Origin: Mycolicibacterium sp. TY81
GTDB lineage: Bacteria; Actinomycetota; Actinomycetes; Mycobacteriales; Mycobacteriaceae
Reading direction: 5' to 3'
Length of the DNA: 64,000 bases
Assembly (NCBI RefSeq): GCF_018326285.1
Contig: NZ_AP023362.1
Coordinates: 124,001 to 188,000, forward strand
This document shows positions 1-9,246 of this stretch, in pieces. Made by a program: the position numbers and the translations under genes. How positions within the stretch are numbered: position 1 is the stretch's first letter; every line of letters begins with the position of its first letter. The notes beneath the pieces were generated by a model that did no database searches, was not told the origin of the DNA, and saw only the letters and a list, made by a program, of their open reading frames with translations.

Positions 1-1
1 C

Positions 2-73
2 GGGCTCGGATCGCCGTTCGCATCCGAGTACGTCTGGGGCCGTCAGGACGGCGAGAACACCATCAATCCGTGA
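2..73 (+). CDS. C-terminal fragment of an upstream gene (cut by window edge)
   Basis: The first bases read in frame 2 as a 23-residue tail ending ENTINP before a TGA at 71-73. The composition looks coding and the stop overlaps the GTG of the next gene (GTGA at 70-73), the usual sign of translational coupling. Too little is present to name the product. Confidence 0.5.
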   Translation, partial: GLGSPFASEYVWGRQDGENTINP

Positions 74-828
74 CCGCCGATGGGTACCGCTGCGGCGTAC
101 TCTTGTTCCAAGAGGTGTGCGGCGTGACAGGAACGACATCCGGTTCCAGCAGTGGGCGCGGCCAGCGGCTCGTTGATGCCGCCGGTGGTTCAGGCATATG
201 TGCCGGCACCCACGCGGCGATATTGCAGCGGATGGTGGACCATGCCGTCCGCGAGATACCCGGCGCGAAGTACGCGGGTGTGACGACCGCGGGCTTTCCC
301 GCCCAGTTGGATACGGTCGTGATGACGCATCCGTACGCCGCATTGGTGGATGCCATCCAGCAGTTCCAGCGTCAAGGCCCATTCCTGAGCGCGGCGTGGA
401 AGCGCGATGTCCTACGGGTGAACGATCTCGAGTCCGATGACCGCTGGCCGGCCTATCGACGGGATGTGCTCAGGTCGACGCCCATTCGTGCGGTGCTGTC
501 GTTCCGCTTGTTCACCACGGCCCGCTCGGTCGGCGCTCTGATGATCTACGCGAACGAACCCCACGCGTTCGACCGGCACGCCGAGGAGATCGGCTACGTG
601 GTGGCGACTCATACCGCGCTGGCGGTCGGCGGCGCACAACCGCGCGATCTGGTTCGACACGTGCGGGACAACTGGGATGTGGTCAGCGAGGCGAAATCGA
701 TTCTGATGGAACGGTTTCAGGTTGGCGCTTCCGAAGCCTTCCAAATGCTGAAACGCCTGTCGCTGAGTAGTAGCACCGACCTGCTCGGACTCTCGCAACG
801 GGTGATCGACAAGGCCAAGCAGCTCTAG
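70..828 (+). CDS. GAF-ANTAR domain regulator
   Basis: Likely a cytoplasmic RNA-binding antiterminator controlled by a sensory domain. Residues about 45-190 look like a GAF fold. The last 55 residues, from VRDNWDVVSEAKSILMERF onward, match the ANTAR helices: A and K in the first helix, a conserved A-F-x-x-L stretch, and a closing hydrophobic helix. ANTAR proteins bind paired hexanucleotide-loop hairpins in mRNA and prevent termination; GAF-ANTAR proteins are common in mycobacteria. I chose GTG 70 because it overlaps the preceding stop; GTG 124 is an alternative. Its stop overlaps that of the convergent CheR-PAS gene by 4 bp. The ligand cannot be told from sequence. Confidence 0.8.
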   Translation: MTADGYRCGVLLFQEVCGVTGTTSGSSSGRGQRLVDAAGGSGICAGTHAAILQRMVDHAVREIPGAKYAGVTTAGFPAQLDTVVMTHPYAALVDAIQQFQRQGPFLSAAWKRDVLRVNDLESDDRWPAYRRDVLRSTPIRAVLSFRLFTTARSVGALMIYANEPHAFDRHAEEIGYVVATHTALAVGGAQPRDLVRHVRDNWDVVSEAKSILMERFQVGASEAFQMLKRLSLSSSTDLLGLSQRVIDKAKQL

Positions 829-2687
829 TCGACCACTTCCATCAGCAGCAGCGCGCCCCGAAGACTGTCGTCCGGTGAGGTGAACGACGAACATGCGACC
901 CGCACCCGCGCCGTCCGGCCCCGACGGTTCACCGCGTTGACGATCACTTGCCCAGAACTCTGGGGATCGACGAATGCGTGACCGATCAACGGACGGACGT
1001 CATCGAGTGGCAGCCCGATGTCGAGCGACGTGATGGCCACACCCTGCGTCTCGTCGGCGCGCAGGCCCCATAGTTCCTCCGAACCGCGGTTCCACATGAC
1101 GACCCGCATCTCCCGGTCCACCACCACGACGCCCAGACGGATCGAGTTGACCAGGGCGCTGATGAAGGTGCGGGAATCGTCGAGTTCGGCGCTGCGCTCC
1201 CGCAGTGCGTCGTTGATGGTGTGCAGTTCGTCGTTGGTGGACTGCAGCTCCTCGTTCATGGTCTCGAGCTCTTCGTTGGTGGACTGGAGCTCTTCGTTGG
1301 TGGTCTCGAGCTCCTCCACCGTCGACTGCAGTTCCTCGTTGGTGGTTTCGAGTTCCTCGTTGGTGGACTGCAGTTCCTCGTATGCCGTCTCGAGCTGCCG
1401 GTTGGTCTGCACGACCTTGTCCAGCAGTGCCCGCATCGCGGTGACGTCGAAGAAGACGATCGAGACGCCGAGCAACCCGTTGTCGGCGTCGACGAGCGGG
1501 TTGATGTGGATCTCGAACCACACGGCCTCGGCGCCGGCGCGCTGCCACTGCACGTCCTGAATCCGCGCCGAGCGGCGTTCGACCTTTGCTTGCTCGATGT
1601 AGGAGCGCAATTCGACTGGGCGATAGGAGATTTCGAGGTCGCGCAGGAGGCGGCCGATGTCGCGCGCCGACAATCCGAAGCTGGTTTCGGCCTGCTGGTT
1701 GATCATGGCGACGGTGTCATCGCCGGTGACGACGATCTGGGCCACCGGGCTGGCGCGGAAAGCCAGGTCGCGGACCGTCGTCAACCCGTTGAGTTCGCCA
1801 TGACGCTCATATAGTGCTGCCGCCGGATCATAACGATCGAGTGAGGTGTGAGTGCCGATGGCTTTCCGGAAGATGCGGTTTTTCAGATCCAGTGGGGTGA
1901 ACCGGTCGCCGTGGCTCAACAGCATCTCGGCGTGGCCGAGGAACAGCGCACCTTTCGGCGCGAGCGCGAAATGCAACCGATTCAAGACACCGCGCTGGGT
2001 CTCGGCGTTGAGATACATCAACGTGTTGCGGCACACCAGCAGGTCGACCCGCGAAATCGGCGCGTCACGCACCAGGTCGTTGCGCCCGAAGATCACCCCG
2101 CGGCGCAGATCCTTGTTGAAGACGTAGCGTCCGTTGATCTGCTCGAAGTAGATCGGCAGCAGTTCGGGCGGAACCGATTCGACAGCACGCGCGTCGTACG
2201 ATGCGGCGCGCGCCTCGTTCAGTGCAAGGTCGTCGACGTCGGTGGCGTAGATCTTCACCCGTTGCCGGAACGCCTCGAAGCCGAGCGCTTCGGCCAGCAG
2301 GATCGCGAGCGTGTACGCCTCCTGCCCGGAGGCGCAACCTGCGCTCCACACCCGGATCGGGTCCTCGGGCCCGCGCTCGGCGAGGATCGACGGGATCACC
2401 TCGTTCTGGATCGACTCCCAGGCTTCGGGGTCGCGGAAGAATGCCGTCACATTGATCAGGATCGTGTTGAAGAGCGCCGCGAATTCGTCGGAACTCGCTT
2501 GCAGCACATCGAGATACTCATCGAAAGTCGTGTAGCCGGCGTGATCCATGCGGTGCTTGACCCGCCGCATCAGCGACGTGCGCTTGTAGCCGGTGAAGTC
2601 GAATCCGCGAGAGTCCCGCAGATAGCGCAGCAAAGCCTCAAAGGAGTCGTCGGTACCGGCGTCCATGGTGTCCTGTTCGTAGGTCAT
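825..2687 (-). CDS. CheR-type methyltransferase with PAS domains and long coiled coil
   Basis: Residues 10-280 are a CheR protein-glutamate methyltransferase: all-helical N-terminal domain, then an SAM site around VWSAGCASGQEAYTLA and a VCRNTLMYL strand. A PAS domain follows (about 290-405), then a striking coiled coil (about 419-499) built from alternating EELQSTNEE and EELETTNEE units, then a second PAS domain to the end. In canonical chemotaxis CheR methylates receptors, but no receptor gene is in this window and mycobacteria are not flagellated. The coiled coil is the type that joins PAS sensors to output domains. With the upstream CheB and STAS/HATPase genes it probably forms a stress-signalling module; that role is inferred. 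Confidence 0.85.
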   Translation of the reverse strand: MTYEQDTMDAGTDDSFEALLRYLRDSRGFDFTGYKRTSLMRRVKHRMDHAGYTTFDEYLDVLQASSDEFAALFNTILINVTAFFRDPEAWESIQNEVIPSILAERGPEDPIRVWSAGCASGQEAYTLAILLAEALGFEAFRQRVKIYATDVDDLALNEARAASYDARAVESVPPELLPIYFEQINGRYVFNKDLRRGVIFGRNDLVRDAPISRVDLLVCRNTLMYLNAETQRGVLNRLHFALAPKGALFLGHAEMLLSHGDRFTPLDLKNRIFRKAIGTHTSLDRYDPAAALYERHGELNGLTTVRDLAFRASPVAQIVVTGDDTVAMINQQAETSFGLSARDIGRLLRDLEISYRPVELRSYIEQAKVERRSARIQDVQWQRAGAEAVWFEIHINPLVDADNGLLGVSIVFFDVTAMRALLDKVVQTNRQLETAYEELQSTNEELETTNEELQSTVEELETTNEELQSTNEELETMNEELQSTNDELHTINDALRERSAELDDSRTFISALVNSIRLGVVVVDREMRVVMWNRGSEELWGLRADETQGVAITSLDIGLPLDDVRPLIGHAFVDPQSSGQVIVNAVNRRGRTARVRVACSSFTSPDDSLRGALLLMEVVD

Positions 2688-2712
2688 GCGATGCCCGGAA
2701 CATTACTCGTGG

Positions 2713-3468
2713 CTACAGCACGTTCTCCGGACCCACGACCGCCCAGACGGTCTTACCCGCCGACGTCGGCAGGCTGCCCCACACTCGAGTCAGTGCGGTC
2801 ACCACCGCCAGGCCGGACACCCGACTGGTGCCGTGCATGGCGTCCTCTTTGCGCTGTGCCGGCGCCGAACTGCTGTCCTCGACGGCGACGGTGACCAATT
2901 CGCCGTCGTACTCCAACCGCAATGTGGGCGAAGAATCGGTGTGCCGCAGGACGTTTTCGACCAACGCTGTGGCGATCACCGCCGTTACCGGGATCATGGC
3001 CGGACACGACCAACCGGACAACCAGCCGCCGACCAACCGCTGGGCATCGACGATGCTGCTGACGTGGGACGGCAGCTCCGCGCGCGCCCGGTGACGTCGC
3101 CGGTGGCGTGCGCTGCCCTCTGATTGCAATGCTTCCTGCAAGGTGGGGAAGACCGGTACGTAACGCGTGATGCCGCGGCTGCGGATGACAGCGCAGGTGT
3201 CGGCGTCGGCCCTGACGAGCATTATCGGCACATCAGGCCAGGTGCTGACATGCCAACGGGCACTGGTGAAGACCGACCACGCAGAGGCATCCGGTACCCG
3301 GAGCTCGTTGACATCGACGATCACCATTCGGGGTTCGTCGAGCGCCGCCTTGACCACGCTGTCACGCACCGTGCGATAGGACAGGCCGTCGAGCACACCC
3401 GTGCAGCGCAAGGTGTATTCACCGCCCCCGCCGTAGACGGGTGCGCTGATGTGCACCGGGTCAGTCAT
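2713..3468 (-). CDS. STAS plus HATPase_c (anti-sigma/anti-anti-sigma type) protein
   Basis: Residues about 10-115 resemble a STAS domain (RMVIVDVNELRVPDASAW, with Ser/Ala where the regulated serine lies in SpoIIAA-like proteins). Residues about 130-245 resemble an anti-sigma kinase-like HATPase domain: LVENVLRHT carries the N-box Asn, and VAVEDSSS stands where a D-x-G motif would be, so nucleotide binding may be weak. Fusions of STAS with a GHKL ATPase occur in sigma-factor partner-switching systems of actinobacteria. It overlaps the cheB-like gene by 4 bp and lies 25 bp upstream of the CheR-PAS gene, so the three are one operon. Domain calls are by eye. Confidence 0.7.
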   Translation of the reverse strand: MTDPVHISAPVYGGGGEYTLRCTGVLDGLSYRTVRDSVVKAALDEPRMVIVDVNELRVPDASAWSVFTSARWHVSTWPDVPIMLVRADADTCAVIRSRGITRYVPVFPTLQEALQSEGSARHRRRHRARAELPSHVSSIVDAQRLVGGWLSGWSCPAMIPVTAVIATALVENVLRHTDSSPTLRLEYDGELVTVAVEDSSSAPAQRKEDAMHGTSRVSGLAVVTALTRVWGSLPTSAGKTVWAVVGPENVL

Positions 3469-4451
3469 TCAGTTCCCGCGGCCGTGAGTCGTTCGGTCAG
3501 TATCCGCAGCGCATGTTCGGCTTCGTCGGCTTGGCTGCTGAAACGTTGCTGAAGCATGCCGGAGCTGACGTTACTCGCCATCCGCCGGGCAAGTTGGGCC
3601 TTCTCCTGCAGGCTGCGAACCGCGACCCACAGCGCGCCATTCACCTCGTCATCGCGAGCGCGCAGTAGAGATTCCGCCGACCAGGCGTGGCCAACATGGC
3701 ACCGGTAGTTGCCCTCGCCAATCGTTTGTAGCGAACCGTTGCAGTCCGGACACGTGTATCCCGACGGTGGTCCAAGGGATTCGATCTCGAAATCTGTCGC
3801 GAAGGGTTCGGCCATGGCGATGCGATTTTCAAGCAGAAGGCCGGGGTCGGGTTCCATGATGGGTTCCTCGCTGACGTGCTCGGATAACTGTTTGAGCAGT
3901 ACACCGACATCCGTCGCTCGCACTTCGTAATCGGCTACTCCGGATTCGAGCGCGGCCGATGGGAGGCCCGGGAACAGGGCATCGTCGGGTGTTTGGGCGA
4001 TCGTGGCGCCGCCGCGCGATTGAATCGCCTTCAAACCCGAGACACCGTCGTCGAGTACCCCGGACAGCAGCACGCCAATGGCGCGTGGCCCGAACGTGAT
4101 GGCGGCAGAGCGGAACAGCGCGTTGATGGCGGGACGGTGTCCGTTCTCGGTGGGCCCGCGGGTCACCAGCGTGCGATGGTCGTCGATCATGAGATGACGG
4201 TTCGGGACGCAGACGTGCAGCCTCCCGGACTCGAGCTCCTCGCCATTCGTGGCGGCGGCGGCAGGGAGAGGTCCTGCGCGATCCAGGATGCGGGCCAGGA
4301 CACTGGGTGCGTCGATGGGCATGTGCAGGACGACCAGAACCGCCATCGGAAGATCCGCAGGCAGTTCAGCAGCCATCTGGGTGAGAGCCTCGACGCCTCC
4401 GGCGGAAGCGCCAACGGCGACGACGCCGCGCAATCCGTTCCGGTCGGCCAT
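3465..4451 (-). CDS. CheB-type protein-glutamate methylesterase
   Basis: CheB catalytic domain without a receiver domain. The family Ser/His/Asp triad is visible: GASAGG (Ser16 from this start), VVLHMP, and SGVLDDGVSG. A C-terminal extension carries CPDC plus RCHVGH, a possible zinc-binding knuckle, then a helical tail. CheB removes methyl groups from glutamates on receptor proteins; without a receiver it cannot be switched by CheA in the usual way. The ORF can start at GTG 4460, but ATG 4451 gives the usual short lead-in to the first strand. It is first in the operon with the STAS/HATPase and CheR-PAS genes, a pairing that in other bacteria modulates stress sigma factors. Confidence 0.85.
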   Translation of the reverse strand: MADRNGLRGVVAVGASAGGVEALTQMAAELPADLPMAVLVVLHMPIDAPSVLARILDRAGPLPAAAATNGEELESGRLHVCVPNRHLMIDDHRTLVTRGPTENGHRPAINALFRSAAITFGPRAIGVLLSGVLDDGVSGLKAIQSRGGATIAQTPDDALFPGLPSAALESGVADYEVRATDVGVLLKQLSEHVSEEPIMEPDPGLLLENRIAMAEPFATDFEIESLGPPSGYTCPDCNGSLQTIGEGNYRCHVGHAWSAESLLRARDDEVNGALWVAVRSLQEKAQLARRMASNVSSGMLQQRFSSQADEAEHALRILTERLTAAGTE

Positions 4452-4601
4452 CACGCCCACCCACTTCCAGCATCGGTGCGTTCAGTCTAGTTCTTTCAGG
4501 GGATTTCGATGAGAACCAGCCACGGACATCTCGACCCCGGGTAGTGGGCTACCCGATGGTGGGGGAGTGAAACCGTCGTTGACGGCGCGTGTTCAGCGCG
4601 G

Positions 4602-5087
4602 TCAGCGCTTGCGGCTGCAGTTCGGCTGGGCCGGCTTCGCCGGCCAGGCGCACACGTTGAGGTATGTCTCGGTGCCCATCCCGCCGCCGTCGAACACACC
4701 GTAGCTGTCGCCGTGCGTGCCGGTGTAGGTGGCGCCGCCGCCACCCCCCGGTCCGCCGTCGGACGACACGATGGTGGTGACGGCCCAGCCCTTGCCCTCA
4801 AGTGCGGCCTTGTACGCCGTGACGACCTCGGTGGGGGCGCCCGTCACCTTGAAGCTGAGGTGAATCCCATTGTCCCCGATCGGGTCTGGGCCCCAGGTCT
4901 GGGCGGTGCCACCGGGTGTGGGGACCAGCGCCTGCAGTTGAGCGGGACTGGCCGGCGCCGCGGCCGAGGTGCCGGTCGGTGCGGAGCTCGACGATCCTTT
5001 GGCGCCGGAATCGGCCTTGCCCCCGCAGCCCGCCACGAGGCCGATCACTGCCGCCGTGGCCGCCACGGCGCGGATTGCGTTGCCCAT
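4602..5087 (-). CDS. secreted lipoprotein of unknown function
   Basis: A signal peptide (charged start, hydrophobic AVAATAAVIGLVAG) ends in a lipobox VAGC, so Cys is lipidated and the protein is membrane-anchored. A Ser/Ala/Thr/Pro-rich linker follows, then about 110 residues of mixed alpha/beta character with a Gly run (PGGGGGATY) and two late cysteines. ATG 5087 is preferred over 5099 or 5174 because GGGAG lies at proper spacing upstream and the signal peptide then starts at once. It is divergent from the LuxR-family gene, and the two may share control. No functional family recognised. Confidence 0.75.
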   Translation of the reverse strand: MGNAIRAVAATAAVIGLVAGCGGKADSGAKGSSSSAPTGTSAAAPASPAQLQALVPTPGGTAQTWGPDPIGDNGIHLSFKVTGAPTEVVTAYKAALEGKGWAVTTIVSSDGGPGGGGGATYTGTHGDSYGVFDGGGMGTETYLNVCAWPAKPAQPNCSRKR

Positions 5088-5187
5088 GGTCGCTCCCATC
5101 CTCGAGCGCACCGTATCAACGTATTCGACGCTGTGGTCAAAAATGGCGTGGTTGGGTGGACGCGGGCGACGCACCTACGATGCCAGG

Positions 5188-7398
5188 GTGGCAGGGGACG
5201 GCTGGGTAGCGCAGATCCCGACGGCCACCTACGGCCCGCCCCGGCTGGGTGGTGCGGTCATCGCGCGGCCGGCGATCACCGGATTGCTGTCCGGTTCGGA
5301 TGCCGAACTGGTGGTGGTCACCGCGCCCGCCGGATACGGCAAGACCACGGCGGTGGCGCTCTGGGACGACGCCGATACCCGGCGGTTCGCCTGGGTGCGG
5401 CTGGACCATCTCGACAACGACCCTGCCCACCTGCTGCTGCACCTGGTGACGGCGGTGGACCAGGTCGCCTCGGTCGATGCCGCGACGTTTCAGTACCTGC
5501 GTGGCGCCGGCCGCGCTGTCGATACCCAACTGGTTCCCGCCGCGATCGCGGCGCTGGAGTCCGCCGGTCCGATCGTGTTGGTGCTGGACGATGTTCACGA
5601 GCTGACGCACGAGGCGGCGGTGTCGGCCCTGCGTGCCCTGGTCCAGCTCGCCCCGGAGTCGACGACGCTGACGTTGATCGGCCGCACCGCTCCGCCGCTC
5701 GATCTGGCGCGGCGCCGGCTGCAGGGCGGCGTGCTCGAGGTCAGTACCGAGCAGCTGAAACTCTCGGTGGCAGAGGCAGAATCGGCTCTCGGCTCGGTCG
5801 GCGGTCCGGCCGGCCCGACGGCCGCCCTGGTGGTCGACCGCTGCGAGGGTTGGGCAGCAGGCGTGGTGATGGCGGCCATGGCCTTGCGTGACGGTTCGTC
5901 TGCCGAGGCGATCACCGGACGGCACCGCCTGGTCGCGGACTATCTGGTCGAAGAAGTACTGGGCCGGCTGGACCCGGCCGTCGAGGTGTTCCTCGTGGAA
6001 TCCGCGGTGCTCGACCACTTCACCGCCGACGACCTGAACAGCGTTCTCCAGCGCGAAGATTCAGCTGACATGCTGAGTGCGATCCATGCCTCCGGCAACC
6101 TGTTCCTGGTCTCACTCGATGAGCAGGGCATCGAGTACCGGTACCACCGACTGTTCGCCGACCTGCTCCGTGCGCGGCTGCGCAATCGCGATCCGGAGCG
6201 GTTCCGCGCCCTGGCGTCCCGCGCGGCGGCGCATCTCGAGCGGTCCGGCGATATCGACGGCGCCCTCTTGCAGGCGCTGGCGGCCGATGACCCGGCACAC
6301 GCCGCGGCGCTGGTGGAACGCGATGCGGTGCGTCTCGGATTCGATGGCCGCGCAGGCATCTTGGAGCGCCGGCTGAGCCTGCTCGACGAGCACGTCTTCG
6401 CCGACCATCCTGATGCCGCGATCGCCCGGGCCTGGTTCGGGCTGACGCTGGGGGACGCCGACCTGATCCAGCGGTCCCTGCTGCTGGCCGCTGCCGCGGA
6501 CGGTGGTGCGGCCTTGGCGGATGGTGCCCCGTCAGTGAAAGTTGCTGCCGCCCTGGTCGGTTCACTCGTCGGCATCGGCGGGGTGCTCGAGGTGGTCCGG
6601 CATGCCGACACGGTCTGCGCCGCGGGCAACCACCTCGTGAACCCGTGGTGGGGTGCGGCCGCCTCCGTCAAAGGCGGTGCACTGTCGATGGCCGGGGACG
6701 CCGAAAGTGCCAGGACGACACTGGAATCGTCGCTCCCGGTGCTCGACGACCTTCCCGGCTTCCGGGCCGTGGCGCTGGCACATCTGGCTCTGCTGGACCT
6801 CGACGACGGGGCCCTGCAGTCCGCGGCGCGGCGCAGCGCCCAGGCCCGCAGCATCGTCGACTCCCGCGACCTGTGCGACCTGGTGCCCATCATCTTGGTG
6901 TACGCCGTGGACGGGTTGGTGCGCAGCCACCGCGGCGACGTCGCCGGGGCGCGAGATGCGGTGCGGGGCACCGAACGGCTGCTGGACCGGCTGGGCGACC
7001 TGGCGGCGCGCACGGCGGCACTGGGACATGCGCTGACGGCGGCCACCGCCCTCGAGATCGACGACCCGGAACTCTGCCGGCGGCATCTCGACGCAGGGCT
7101 GTTGGCCGCCCGGCGGGAGCCCGATGCGGCGTCGGTGCACCTACGGTTGGCGCGCGTTCGGGAATTGCTCGCCGCACACGCGCAGCACGGGCCGCGGCCA
7201 TCGCTGACCGCGGCCGAGCTGCGTCTGCTCCCGCACCTGGCGACCCACCTGTCGCTGCAGAAGATCGCCGGCGAACTGCACCTGGGGCGGGAGACCGTGA
7301 AGAGTCAGGCCAAGGCGATCTACCGCAAGCTGTCGGTGTCGTCGCGCGCCGAGGCCGTCGCCGAGGCGGCGCGCCTCGGTCTGCTCGACCAGCCCTGA
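5188..7398 (+). CDS. MalT/LAL-like LuxR-family transcriptional regulator
   Basis: A large ATP-dependent regulator. A Walker A motif APAGYGKTT lies near the N-terminus, followed by a P-loop STAND-type ATPase with VLVLDDVHE as Walker B. A long helical repeat region (about residues 330-660) is of the TPR-like kind seen in MalT. The C-terminal 60 residues are a LuxR HTH (LTAAELRLLPHLATHLSLQ then GRETVKSQAKAIYRKL). The effector is unknown. GTG 5188 begins just before the conserved PPRLGGAVIARPAI segment; ATG 5143 is an alternative, and upstream in-frame codons back to 4969 overlap the divergent lipoprotein gene and are unlikely. It ends 4 bp before the convergent transporter stop. Confidence 0.85.
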   Translation: MAGDGWVAQIPTATYGPPRLGGAVIARPAITGLLSGSDAELVVVTAPAGYGKTTAVALWDDADTRRFAWVRLDHLDNDPAHLLLHLVTAVDQVASVDAATFQYLRGAGRAVDTQLVPAAIAALESAGPIVLVLDDVHELTHEAAVSALRALVQLAPESTTLTLIGRTAPPLDLARRRLQGGVLEVSTEQLKLSVAEAESALGSVGGPAGPTAALVVDRCEGWAAGVVMAAMALRDGSSAEAITGRHRLVADYLVEEVLGRLDPAVEVFLVESAVLDHFTADDLNSVLQREDSADMLSAIHASGNLFLVSLDEQGIEYRYHRLFADLLRARLRNRDPERFRALASRAAAHLERSGDIDGALLQALAADDPAHAAALVERDAVRLGFDGRAGILERRLSLLDEHVFADHPDAAIARAWFGLTLGDADLIQRSLLLAAAADGGAALADGAPSVKVAAALVGSLVGIGGVLEVVRHADTVCAAGNHLVNPWWGAAASVKGGALSMAGDAESARTTLESSLPVLDDLPGFRAVALAHLALLDLDDGALQSAARRSAQARSIVDSRDLCDLVPIILVYAVDGLVRSHRGDVAGARDAVRGTERLLDRLGDLAARTAALGHALTAATALEIDDPELCRRHLDAGLLAARREPDAASVHLRLARVRELLAAHAQHGPRPSLTAAELRLLPHLATHLSLQKIAGELHLGRETVKSQAKAIYRKLSVSSRAEAVAEAARLGLLDQP

Positions 7399-7402
7399 CC
7401 CG

Positions 7403-8245
7403 TCAGGCCTTCCGGGCCAGGAAGCGGGCGAACGGGATCAGCATCGTGAACTCGGCGATCAGCACCACCGTGATCATCACCGTGACGCGCGGATCGCCGA
7501 AGTTCTGGCCGGCCACCACGAAGGCGGCCGCCGCATTGCGTTGCGCGGTACCCAACGCGAGTACGGGCCGCGCGGCCGAGCTGAAAAACACCAGGGCCCA
7601 GCCGATTCCGGCGCAGATTGCGGTGTAGACGATGGCCGCCAGGATGCCCCGCGTGCCGTACACCGACAGCACCTCCCGGAAATTGGCGACGATGGTCAGG
7701 ACGACCACCAGCACCATGCTGACGGTGCTCAGCAGCCCGATGGCCGGCCTGACGCGCGCTGCCGACGCCTCAGCCTGCTTGCGCCAGAACAGCCCGATCG
7801 CCAAGGGGATCAGCATGAGAATCACCAGCGAGGACGCGATCGCGAGCGGATCGACCGCCGACCCCTTGAGGAAGATCGGCAGCACGATCGGCACATAGAC
7901 CACTGTCGTGATCATCAGCAGCACCATCAGGCCGACACTCAACCCGGTGTCGGCCTTGGCGAACTCGGCGAGCTTGATCAGGAACGGTGCGCCCGCGGCC
8001 AGGCCGCACAGCAGCAGGCCCACGCCCAGCGGCTCGTCGAGGTCGAGCAGCCGCCACAGCGCGAGCGCAACCAATGGCGCCGCAACGAAATTGGCGACCA
8101 GGGTCAGGCTCACCACCCGAATGTCCTTGAGTGGCGCCAGAATCTGGGCCGGGGTCAGGCTCAGCCCCACACCCAGGGTGCTGGACACCACGAACAGGAC
8201 GACGGCGATGTTGGAACCGCGCGCCGCCAGATCGGTCAGCGTCAC
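7403..8245 (-). CDS. BASS-family (bile acid:sodium symporter-like) transporter
   Basis: About nine hydrophobic segments make up the 280-residue protein. The family's internal repeat is visible as paired glycine/proline-rich crossings, for example PLVALALWRLL with LLCGLAAGAPFLIKLAEF, and later ALGTAQRNAAAAFVVAGQNF; the latter, with TAQRN, is the usual substrate/sodium-site crossing. BASS proteins import organic anions such as bile acids, pantoate or keto acids with sodium; the substrate here is unknown. Its ATG overlaps the stop of the upstream gene by 4 bp, making it the last of a four-gene operon with a Dyp-type peroxidase. Confidence 0.8.
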   Translation of the reverse strand: MTLTDLAARGSNIAVVLFVVSSTLGVGLSLTPAQILAPLKDIRVVSLTLVANFVAAPLVALALWRLLDLDEPLGVGLLLCGLAAGAPFLIKLAEFAKADTGLSVGLMVLLMITTVVYVPIVLPIFLKGSAVDPLAIASSLVILMLIPLAIGLFWRKQAEASAARVRPAIGLLSTVSMVLVVVLTIVANFREVLSVYGTRGILAAIVYTAICAGIGWALVFFSSAARPVLALGTAQRNAAAAFVVAGQNFGDPRVTVMITVVLIAEFTMLIPFARFLARKA

Positions 8246-9246
8246 ATCGTCACCAGGTTGCGCCAGAACGACTTCAGGCTGTCGCTGGCACCGAACAGGG
8301 TGGTGAAGTGCGTCGAGTCGACCAGCACGATGTCGCCGGCGCGCTCACCGGTCGGCGGCATGTGGATCAGCGCGTTGAACTCGGTGTTGCCCGCCAGGGT
8401 GAACGGGTGCGGCCGGGTCTGGTCGATCAACTGGCGGCCCAGCACCCGAAGATCGGCACTCTCCGGGGCGGTGAGCTGGTAGTGCGGCAGGTGCGGGTGC
8501 AGCGCCAGGGTGGTCACGTCGCGCAGCAGGCCTGCCGAATCCAGATCGCGGAAAGCGGTGAGCGGCACAATCTGTTTGGTGCCCTCGACCGTCGCCGGGC
8601 GCAGACCCCACGTGTTGTGCACCGGGATGTTCAGCCCCTTCAGCAACGACCGCGCGAATCCGCTGAAATTCTGGACGCGCGGCGTCAGCGGGTCACCGTG
8701 ATGCAGGTACTCCATCTGCTGCTGCTCTTTGTCGTCGGTGAAGCCGACGTCGTGGTGCGGGGCCAGCATCAGGCACGTGCCTTCGCGCTTCAGCCACTGC
8801 TGGATCGCGGCCACCTCTTCCGGGGTGGCTTCCTCGTCGCCGAGCAGGTGGTCCAGTCCGAAGATCATCAGGGTGTCGGTGTCGTTCAGGATGCGTTCGT
8901 CGATCGGCAGCCGGTAGCCGGCCTGATCGACACGCTGGAACACCGCCACGGGATGGCCGGTCGCCGCACCGGCCACATCCTGAAAGGACAGGGAGGAGCG
9001 GTGGAACAACTCCAGCGTGCCGTCGACGCCCTGCAGGAACTCCCGCGCGCTGTATTCGGCGCCTTCGTACGCCGGCCACGTCGCCGCGCGCACCTCGGTC
9101 ATGGTGGAGAACCGGTTGTACAGCAGCGCCGGGTCCCGCTGGGCCTCCCACGGGTAGCTCCACGACCAGTAGATGCTGACGCGGCGGTTGCCGTTGTGGG
9201 GACGGGTGATGTGGGCCTGGTTGTAGGTGCGGGCGTATGAACTCAT
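8242..9246 (-). CDS. uncharacterised protein of Dyp-peroxidase operon
   Basis: A 334-residue protein without a signal peptide or membrane helix. I do not recognise the family with certainty. The middle (DTDTLMIFGLDHL, then EEVAAIQQWLKREGTCLMLAPHH) looks like the flavodoxin-like or GATase1/ThuA type of alpha/beta fold, in which a helix precedes a strand ending near a small catalytic loop. Two adjacent His and several acidic residues could bind metal. ATG 9246 overlaps the peroxidase stop as ATGA; an upstream extension to 9465 would lie inside the peroxidase gene and is rejected. The role is presumably linked to the peroxidase, by context only. Confidence 0.65.
   Translation of the reverse strand: MSSYARTYNQAHITRPHNGNRRVSIYWSWSYPWEAQRDPALLYNRFSTMTEVRAATWPAYEGAEYSAREFLQGVDGTLELFHRSSLSFQDVAGAATGHPVAVFQRVDQAGYRLPIDERILNDTDTLMIFGLDHLLGDEEATPEEVAAIQQWLKREGTCLMLAPHHDVGFTDDKEQQQMEYLHHGDPLTPRVQNFSGFARSLLKGLNIPVHNTWGLRPATVEGTKQIVPLTAFRDLDSAGLLRDVTTLALHPHLPHYQLTAPESADLRVLGRQLIDQTRPHPFTLAGNTEFNALIHMPPTGERAGDIVLVDSTHFTTLFGASDSLKSFWRNLVTM

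Noticed and set aside
1190..1430. Minisatellite-like DNA repeat (CTCGTTGGTGG units)
   Set aside because: It encodes the regular EELQSTNEE coiled coil of the CheR-PAS protein in frame; the repetition is a protein feature.
1000..1814. Long plus-strand ORFs opposite the CheR-PAS gene
   Set aside because: Their Ser/Leu-rich composition is the complement of the coiled-coil repeat; the minus frame has clear domains.
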